From IMG/VR virus record IMGVR_UViG_3300037069_002783, positions 1 to 49,735 of that record: a stretch of DNA of 49,735 nt. One strand, 5' to 3'. A model generated the notes under the pieces. The model did not search any database. It was not told where the DNA came from and worked only from the letters and a program-made list of their open reading frames with translations. Origin of the DNA: a virus. The translations under genes were made by a program, and so were the position numbers. Position 1 is the stretch's first letter; each line of letters opens with the position of its first letter. Shown in pieces: positions 44,959 to 49,735 of this stretch.

Positions 44959-45931
44959 CCCGCAATGGATCGGCGAAGAGATCATGGACTGCGACATGGC
45001 CGCGCCGGAGTCGATGGCCGGGCCGATGTACTCGCGCCGGTTCCACCTGCCCGCGCCGGTAGACGGCGTGCACGCGCTGATCACGGTCGGTTTCTACTGC
45101 CGTGACCTGTGGCAGAACGGCGGCGAGCCGATCGAGTTCGATCAGATCACGCTCACGGAGCCGCCGCCAGCCAGCGAGCGCTACTGCATCGAACAGCAGA
45201 TCGAATTCATGCGCTGCCGCGATCCGCAGAACCCTGGCGATACAGAGGAGTGGTGCGACTACGTGTACCGCTCCTCGTGGTTCGCCCGTGCCGAGCCGTT
45301 CCCGGAAGAGCAGATCAAGGCTCTGATGGAGAACTTCAAGCCGGAGTACATCGAGTGGGACGGCTCGCAGCTGGCCAGTTGGATCGAATCGGTCAGCTGC
45401 GTCGAGCCCGTCGAGGACGAGAACTGGGAGCGGCGACTGCTCACCCCCGATCTCCTGGCCGCCGTGCGCGAGATCCTGTGGCAGCGCGACGACGGCATGA
45501 ACAACGACGAGTGGCTCGCGACCACGTTCGAGTTCGAAGACTGCGATGCGTGCGGTCTGGGCGCCAAGGCTCACAAGGTCGGCCCGGACCCGCTCGGCAA
45601 CCGGCACGCCTGGTGCAACATCGGCACCGATCCGGCGTTCGCCATCAAGATCGCGCGGGAGAACGCCGAGAGGGGCGACACCACGAAGGCGGCGAACGGC
45701 TTCTCGGAGGAGGATCTGCGAGCCGAGCGCTTCGAGAGCGCTATACGCGCGATCGGCGAGCCTGGGTCACCTGCATGCCCGTTCCAACGCGCCCTCACCT
45801 ATAGAACGTGGGCGGTCGCCGATGACCCGGAGCAGTCCGAGTTCGGCAAGCAGAAGCTTGCCGCGGAGCTGGACTGGATCGCAGGGATCATCTCAGGCGA
45901 GGGCATCAAGGACGGCAGGCTCCTGGGATGA
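44951..45931 (+). CDS. 326-residue unknown protein, largest of the right arm
   Basis: ATG 44951. Acidic, with several Cys and His (MDCDMAAPESMAGPMYSRRF, EFMRCRDPQNPGDTEEWCDY, FEFEDCDACGLGAKAHKVGP, then a HAWC). The mid-region is helical (LTPDLLAAVREILWQRDDG). The CDACG..A..H....HAWC arrangement suggests a zinc site. The C-terminal part (ERFESAIRAIGEPGSPACPF, then ELDWIAGIISGEG) is helical. No known family. Overlaps the next gene by 4 bases. Confidence 0.6.
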   Translation: MADPQWIGEEIMDCDMAAPESMAGPMYSRRFHLPAPVDGVHALITVGFYCRDLWQNGGEPIEFDQITLTEPPPASERYCIEQQIEFMRCRDPQNPGDTEEWCDYVYRSSWFARAEPFPEEQIKALMENFKPEYIEWDGSQLASWIESVSCVEPVEDENWERRLLTPDLLAAVREILWQRDDGMNNDEWLATTFEFEDCDACGLGAKAHKVGPDPLGNRHAWCNIGTDPAFAIKIARENAERGDTTKAANGFSEEDLRAERFESAIRAIGEPGSPACPFQRALTYRTWAVADDPEQSEFGKQKLAAELDWIAGIISGEGIKDGRLLG

Positions 45932-46128
45932 GCACCCACGACCCCAACGCGCGCGTGGTGGTGATGCAGATCCCCGGTGTCTTCAAGCACTCGGAGGACC
46001 CCGCGAAGCACGACATGGAGCTGCATTGCTCCACGTGCGGGCAGGCGCTCTGCGACGTCCAGGACGGCGATGACGCGTGGATACTCGTGCTCACCGCGCT
46101 CGACCACACCTGCAAGATCGAGGAGTAA
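45928..46128 (+). CDS. 66-residue zinc-knuckle-like protein
   Basis: ATG 45928 overlapping the preceding stop. VVVMQIPGVFKHSEDPAKHD then HCSTCGQALC and HTCK near the end give a C..C...C..HxC set. A small zinc-binding protein is likely; its target is unknown. Confidence 0.58.
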   Translation: MSTHDPNARVVVMQIPGVFKHSEDPAKHDMELHCSTCGQALCDVQDGDDAWILVLTALDHTCKIEE

Positions 46129-46133
46129 CCGGC

Positions 46134-46352
46134 GTGAAGAAAATCACCGAGGCCGAGTGGGCGGAGATCGTCCACGACAGGCTCGCGGCGCAGCCGGAGC
46201 TGGCCGCCGTCACCGTTGCGGCGATGCAGGAGGGAATCCTCACCGCCAACAATCGCCTGCGCGAACGCGTGGCCGAGCTGAGCATGATCCTGCTCGCTTC
46301 GACCAGGCCCAAGCCGGGTCAAGTTCGGCGCAAGCGCGATGTGATCGTGTGA
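46134..46352 (+). CDS. 72-residue helical protein
   Basis: GTG 46134 with GGAGTAACC upstream. KKITEAEWAEIVHDRLAAQP and VAAMQEGILTANNRLRERVA form helices; a basic tail (KPGQVRRKRDVIV) ends the protein. Not recognised. Confidence 0.56.
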   Translation: MKKITEAEWAEIVHDRLAAQPELAAVTVAAMQEGILTANNRLRERVAELSMILLASTRPKPGQVRRKRDVIV

Positions 46353-46358
46353 GCGATC

Positions 46359-46421
46359 ATGGCCAGCACCGTGTACGGCTCCAAGTGGTCCGACGAGGCG
46401 ATAGCGAAGGAGAGCAAGTGA
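46359..46421 (+). CDS. Possible 20-residue minigene
   Basis: ATG 46359 to TGA 46421, overlapping the next start by GTGA. It codes a small peptide ending AIAKESK. No good ribosome site precedes it. The AAGGAG in its end serves the next gene. Could be a coupling leader peptide or chance. Confidence 0.25.
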   Translation: MASTVYGSKWSDEAIAKESK

Positions 46422-46663
46422 CTGACAAGCTTCCGAACGTCGGTGACCAGCACGAGTTCCGCAAGCTCTCCGGCTACGTTCTGTATCAAGAGCGGCCCTG
46501 GGAATGCCGCCCCGCCTGCGTGTGCGGCGGATGCAACGGCACCGAGACGGTTTCGACCGAGACCATCACCGAGCGCATCCACTGGGGAGACAACTCCGTG
46601 GAGGTCGTCGGCGAGCGTGGTTCACGCGCGACCTTGGTCCCCCCTCACGGTGACATCTGCTAG
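46418..46663 (+). CDS. 81-residue Cys-rich protein
   Basis: GTG 46418 with AAGGAG 7 bases upstream. Cys-rich centre (ECRPACVCGGCNG), followed by a beta region with acidic and basic residues (RIHWGDNSVEVVGERGSRAT). Four Cys within 13 residues could form a zinc or redox knuckle. No family recognised. A 7-bp hairpin follows. Confidence 0.57.
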   Translation: MTDKLPNVGDQHEFRKLSGYVLYQERPWECRPACVCGGCNGTETVSTETITERIHWGDNSVEVVGERGSRATLVPPHGDIC

Positions 46664-46666
46664 CCA

Positions 46667-46686
46667 GCGCGGACTCGAATCCGCGC
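46667..46686 (+). terminator. 7-bp hairpin after 46418 gene
   Basis: GCGCGGA, loop CTCGAA, TCCGCGC, four bases after the stop codon. Confidence 0.5.
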
Positions 46687-46718
46687 CGGGCACGAGAACA
46701 ACGAGCGAAGGAGGATTG

Positions 46719-47108
46719 ATGGGAAGCTACGAGCTACTCGATGAGACCGTGGAAATTCCGAATTACGTTCTAGGCCCACTGCTCGACGACATGGCCGCTC
46801 TGTCCGTGGGTTGGCATCAGGAGGTCAAAGCGAAAACGACCGTAACCGACGTCACCCCGCGCACGGCGAGCTTGGTTCTCGCGATCGACGACACCGAATA
46901 CACGGTCGGCTACGGCGAGCTGATCAAAGCGTTCGAGGGAGTGCTGGGCGAGCTTCGCAGCTACCCCGCAGCCGTGCTCGCCGACGGATACACGCTCCAA
47001 GTCGCGAACTGCATCGCCAACAAGGACGCCAGCGAGATCAAGACAGACGAGCTGCTGGAGGATCTGCTCCGGCTCGCCCTCGAAGCCGCAGGATGGAAGG
47101 AGCGCTGA
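46719..47108 (+). CDS. 129-residue unknown protein
   Basis: ATG 46719 with AAGGAGG upstream. SYELLDETVEIPNYVLGPLL, a helical ALSVGWHQEVKAKTTV, a beta TASLVLAIDDTEYTVGYGEL and an acidic ending helix. Not recognised. The next gene begins just one base past its stop. Confidence 0.57.
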   Translation: MGSYELLDETVEIPNYVLGPLLDDMAALSVGWHQEVKAKTTVTDVTPRTASLVLAIDDTEYTVGYGELIKAFEGVLGELRSYPAAVLADGYTLQVANCIANKDASEIKTDELLEDLLRLALEAAGWKER

Positions 47109-47109
47109 C

Positions 47110-47478
47110 ATGGGCTACAAACTGAGCGAGATCAAGGACTTCGAGACGGTCTGCTTCCTCGACCGGGCGACCCACACGCTCAACCCGGTGACCTCGGCGC
47201 TCATCCAGAACGACGTCGGCATCACCAGGATCACCGCGATGAACTCTCAGGAGACCTTCCACCGGTTCTGCCTGCTCGCCGTCATCTGCGGCGCGCCAAT
47301 GGTGCGCGGGGACGGCTCGGAGTGGTTCATCACGCAAGACGACGTCGTCGCGCACATCGGCCTCGTCACCGGCTGGCGTCCGCTCACCGCGGCCGGATTC
47401 CGCAAGGCGCTCTTCGAGACGCTGGAGGAGAAGGCAAAGCAACTGCGTATCAAATACCGAACGAAGGTGATGGTCTGA
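47110..47478 (+). CDS. 122-residue alpha/beta unknown protein
   Basis: ATG 47110. Visible: KLSEIKDFETVCFLDRATHT, then TFHRFCLLAVICGAPMVRGD, WFITQDDVVAHIGLVTGWRP and a basic helix ending LRIKYRTKVMV. The next gene (75 residues) ends with the similar LSIQYRSKVVS, hinting at a shared C-terminal element in two neighbours. No family recognised. Confidence 0.57.
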   Translation: MGYKLSEIKDFETVCFLDRATHTLNPVTSALIQNDVGITRITAMNSQETFHRFCLLAVICGAPMVRGDGSEWFITQDDVVAHIGLVTGWRPLTAAGFRKALFETLEEKAKQLRIKYRTKVMV

Positions 47479-47705
47479 TGAGCGGCTACGCGAGCATGGC
47501 CGAGGTGCGCGAGGTGATCAAGAGCACCCTCGAAATGGAGGGACGCGACCCGCGCGACTACAACATCACGGGGATCGCCCGCGACGCCTTCTACCCCCGT
47601 GGCTCACGTTACGGCTACGGCGCGCACGACGAGGCGACCTGGCGCGCAGCGGTGGAGAAGGCCAGGCGGTTGAGTATCCAGTACCGCTCGAAGGTGGTGT
47701 CTTGA
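47478..47705 (+). CDS. 75-residue unknown protein
   Basis: ATG 47478 overlapping the preceding stop by one base (TGATG). SMAEVREVIKSTLEMEGRDP, a DYNITGIARDAFYPRGSRYG segment and a C-terminal helix with LSIQYRSKVVS, similar in its last ten residues to the preceding protein. Unknown. Confidence 0.56.
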   Translation: MSGYASMAEVREVIKSTLEMEGRDPRDYNITGIARDAFYPRGSRYGYGAHDEATWRAAVEKARRLSIQYRSKVVS

Positions 47706-48241
47706 GCCGTCCTCGACGTAGCCCGTCCGAGGCGCTGCTGGCGAACATGCAGCGCGTGCGGGACCTCGCGGCCACGGGCAAGAACGTCACTGAGATCGGC
47801 AGGGCGCTGGGCTGCACGCATCAGTACGTGCAGCACCTGCTCAACGCCATGCCGGACGGGCAGCATGTACGTGACCTGATGCGCAAGAACAAAGACAGTG
47901 CACGCGAAGCACGCCGGGCCGCTCAAAAACCGCCTCCTGCCCCGCCGTTCGTCCCCTCGGGAGAAGAGATCGCCCGCTTCAAGCTGGCGGTCATGATGGC
48001 GCGCCGGTTCAGAGGCACGAGCGACACGGACGACCCTGTCTGGAAGGCGCGAGAGCAGCGCGACCAAATCCTCGTCGCGTGGCACGAGAAGCGAGTACCG
48101 CTACGCGAGGTGGCCCGCTTCGGCGACGTGTCGGAGGACGCCGTGAAGCTCTGGCACGGGAGGTTGATCAGAGAAGGAAGAATGCCCCGGATGGACCGTG
48201 CATCGGGACGCCGAGACCACAAGGAGAATGAACCCGTATGA
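47702..48241 (+). CDS. DNA-binding protein with two helix-turn-helix-like segments
   Basis: A 179-residue protein starting at TTG 47702, which overlaps the preceding stop, with AAGGTGG upstream. Residues 20-45 (LAATGKNVTEIGRALGCTHQ then YVQHLL) form one helix-turn-helix; a second lies near 135-155 (VPLREVARFGDVSEDAVKLW). The linker is basic and Pro/Ala-rich. Two DNA-binding units on one chain suggest a regulator of phage or host transcription. Coupled to the next gene. Confidence 0.66.
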   Translation: MSRPRRSPSEALLANMQRVRDLAATGKNVTEIGRALGCTHQYVQHLLNAMPDGQHVRDLMRKNKDSAREARRAAQKPPPAPPFVPSGEEIARFKLAVMMARRFRGTSDTDDPVWKAREQRDQILVAWHEKRVPLREVARFGDVSEDAVKLWHGRLIREGRMPRMDRASGRRDHKENEPV

Positions 48242-48630
48242 CCGACTTCAACATCAGCGACTTGTCCTGCCAGTGGAGCGCGCGGCACAAGGGCTCGGAC
48301 GCACCGCAACCGGCAGTCACCTTCCTCCCGCACCCGCAACTCGGTGCGGTCGAGGTCTGCGCCCTGTGCTACCAGATGTTCTCCGACGCACCCGCGCAGA
48401 ACATCTCCGCGAAGGTCACGCGCCTGACCGCGAACAACGTCGCCGCCCTGCAAGAGCTGCTCGCCCCGCAGATCAAGGACAAGACGATCGAGGTGGGCGC
48501 GACGACGGCGATCTTCCACATGCGAAACCCGGCGCCGTTCCTGCGCGCCGTCAGCGCCAAGCTCCCCACGCGGGGACACCCGCGCGCCAGCCTGCACGCC
48601 GTCGCACGCAAGCTCGGCGCGCTCGCCTAG
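48238..48630 (+). CDS. 130-residue unknown protein with CxxC
   Basis: ATG 48238 overlapping the preceding stop. SDLSCQWSARHKGSDAP, a VEVCALCYQMF CxxC pair, and a basic C-terminus with TRGHPRASLHAVARK. May carry a split zinc site. Followed by an intrinsic terminator. Confidence 0.57.
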   Translation: MTDFNISDLSCQWSARHKGSDAPQPAVTFLPHPQLGAVEVCALCYQMFSDAPAQNISAKVTRLTANNVAALQELLAPQIKDKTIEVGATTAIFHMRNPAPFLRAVSAKLPTRGHPRASLHAVARKLGALA

Positions 48631-48652
48631 CGTCACCCGCTTAGCCCACGTC

Positions 48653-48682
48653 AGGCCGCTTCAACACCGAGGCGGCCTTTTT
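48653..48682 (+). terminator. Intrinsic terminator
   Basis: AGGCCGC / GCGGCCT 7-bp stem with a 12-base loop followed by TTTTT. Clear terminator of the operon ending at 48630. Confidence 0.85.
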
Positions 48683-48774
48683 CGTGCCCTGACACACGAT
48701 CACCCGTTTGCACTAGCGCCCTACCGCGCGACCCCAACCTGATCCGAGAGTGAAAGAGAACAAGGGAGGACCCT

Positions 48775-49395
48775 TTGCCGCTCGATACCTTCGTCGACGC
48801 CAGTCGCGCACCGCGCACCGGCTCGCTGCACAAGTACATGCCGGGCCTGATGCGTGAACTCGGCGACGGCTGGACCTACGACGACACTCCCGTGGACGGC
48901 AGCGTACGCGTCACCAACGGCCGCGTGACCATCAAGCTGGACGACGTAGGCCGGGGCATGCTGGAGGTCAAGGCGATCATGCCGGACGAGTTCACCCCCG
49001 CGCCCACCTTCTCCCGCCTGTTCACCACGCCACCGTGGCAGATCGCCCAACGCATCCTCACCGAGACGCTGCCCGAGTACGCGCAGCTGACCAGCGAGGA
49101 CGAGCAGCACCAGGAGGACGAGGAGCGCTGGGAGCACTACGCCCGCGAAGCGCTCACGCAGGTCGGCGTCCGCTTGGGGATGCCCGCGCGCATCGAGGTG
49201 AACCGCGATCCGGGCCTGAGTATGACCTCGATCTTCCCGCGCTCGGTCGGCGACTCGCTGCGCATCACCGCCCAGCCCGGCGCCGCACCGACCCTCCAGA
49301 TCAACGTCCCCACGCTGGCGCAGCTGGACCCGTACGTGGACGCGTTCGCAGGCCTCGCCGACACGCCGGAGCCCGCGGAGCAGGTCGAAGCCTGA
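48775..49395 (+). CDS. 206-residue unknown protein
   Basis: TTG 48775 with GGGAGG 6 bases upstream. Visible: GSLHKYMPGLMRELGDGWTY, VTNGRVTIKLDDVGRGMLEV, an acidic helix SEDEQHQEDEERWEHYAREA, and later VGDSLRITAQPGAAPTLQIN. Alpha/beta; no family recognised. Its stop overlaps the next start. Confidence 0.6.
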   Translation: MPLDTFVDASRAPRTGSLHKYMPGLMRELGDGWTYDDTPVDGSVRVTNGRVTIKLDDVGRGMLEVKAIMPDEFTPAPTFSRLFTTPPWQIAQRILTETLPEYAQLTSEDEQHQEDEERWEHYAREALTQVGVRLGMPARIEVNRDPGLSMTSIFPRSVGDSLRITAQPGAAPTLQINVPTLAQLDPYVDAFAGLADTPEPAEQVEA

Positions 49396-49637
49396 TGAAG
49401 GGCTATCTCTACGTCGCCGTCCGCGAGACCCGTGTCTTCCGTGTCGCCATCGGCGAGCCGCAGGAGCAGGAGATCCCGCCGGAGCTGATGGACAAGACGC
49501 TCAAGGCGGAACAGGTCGGGAAGATCCTCGGTGTCGACGACTTCGAGGAAAACTACTGGGACTACATCGACACACAGAACGACTACAGCACCGACCCGGA
49601 CGCGGAGATCCTGCACTACAGCGCGGAACACCGCTAG
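49395..49637 (+). CDS. 80-residue acidic unknown protein
   Basis: ATG 49395, overlapping the preceding stop by one base (TGATG). Beta N-terminus (YLYVAVRETRVFRVAIGEPQ), then acidic DDFEENYWDYIDTQNDYSTD. No family recognised. An intrinsic terminator follows. Confidence 0.57.
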   Translation: MKGYLYVAVRETRVFRVAIGEPQEQEIPPELMDKTLKAEQVGKILGVDDFEENYWDYIDTQNDYSTDPDAEILHYSAEHR

Positions 49638-49651
49638 TCCCCACCCATAGT

Positions 49652-49688
49652 CCAGCGCTCCCGGCGACCCCACGCGGCGGGAGCGCTT
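49652..49688 (+). terminator. Intrinsic terminator
   Basis: AGCGCTCCCG / CGGGAGCGCT, 10-bp perfect stem with a 14-base loop followed by TTTT. It ends the two-gene unit 48775-49637. Confidence 0.87.
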
Positions 49689-49706
49689 TTCCATGAAAGG
49701 AACCTG

Positions 49707-49735
49707 ATGCTCGAAGACCTGATCAGCTCGCTTCC
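49707..49735 (+). CDS. Start of a further gene (partial)
   Basis: ATG 49707 with GAAAGG 6 bases before, starting right after the terminator. Only MLEDLISSL is visible before the window ends. No function can be inferred. Confidence 0.5.

Noticed and set aside
1-49735. CRISPR array, insertion sequence, integrase or rRNA
   Set aside because: No regularly spaced repeats, transposase or tyrosine/serine recombinase motifs, or rRNA-like stretches were seen in any frame.

Overview
This window is part of a high-GC tailed bacteriophage genome, most likely a contractile-tailed phage of Streptomyces or a close actinobacterial relative. Direct signs are a recognisable set of contractile-tail genes (sheath, tube, gpV-type spike, gp25, gpJ), an N4-gp56-type major capsid protein, portal and large terminase. 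The actinobacterial host is inferred from strongly GC-biased codons, frequent GTG/TTG starts, 4-base GTGA/ATGA start-stop overlaps, an actinobacterial-type transglycosylase domain in the tape measure, and two small peptides ending in FxSSI, a signature of actinobacterial FxSxx-COOH RiPP precursors. No integrase, repressor or complete tRNA was recognised.

Left two thirds (1-27257, minus strand, read right to left): the packaging and virion module. Order along transcription: large terminase; a beta-rich small protein; an HNH-like protein and a cluster of small membrane proteins (possible lysis genes); two unknown proteins; portal; scaffold; major capsid; a run of tightly overlapping connector-type genes that includes a 78-residue Acb2-like protein (candidate anti-CBASS cyclic-nucleotide sponge); a structured intergenic segment; neck gene; sheath; tube; a tail assembly chaperone with a probable translational frameshift; tape measure with two peptidoglycan hydrolase domains; baseplate (LysM, gpD-type hub, gpV-type spike, gp25, gpJ); tail fibre; gpI-type tail protein with carbohydrate-binding-like modules; and a truncated further tail protein at the window edge.

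Middle (27258-34254): short divergent clusters of small genes on both strands, including zinc-ribbon proteins, a KTSC-domain protein, and a plus-strand operon ending in the two tandem FxSxx-type peptides.

34255-36024: about 1.8 kb without convincing genes, richer in AT, with short direct repeats, DnaA-box-like sites, several inverted repeats and a 28-base alternating purine/pyrimidine tract; a candidate replication origin and control region.

Right part (36025-49735, plus strand): about thirty small genes of unknown function, many in translationally coupled groups separated by strong hairpins. They are probably early host-takeover genes; one has two helix-turn-helix-like segments.

Six minus-strand transcription units begin with the same motif: TAACAC followed 18 bases later by a hexamer fitting NANNNT, and then a start codon. 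This probably is the phage's late promoter.
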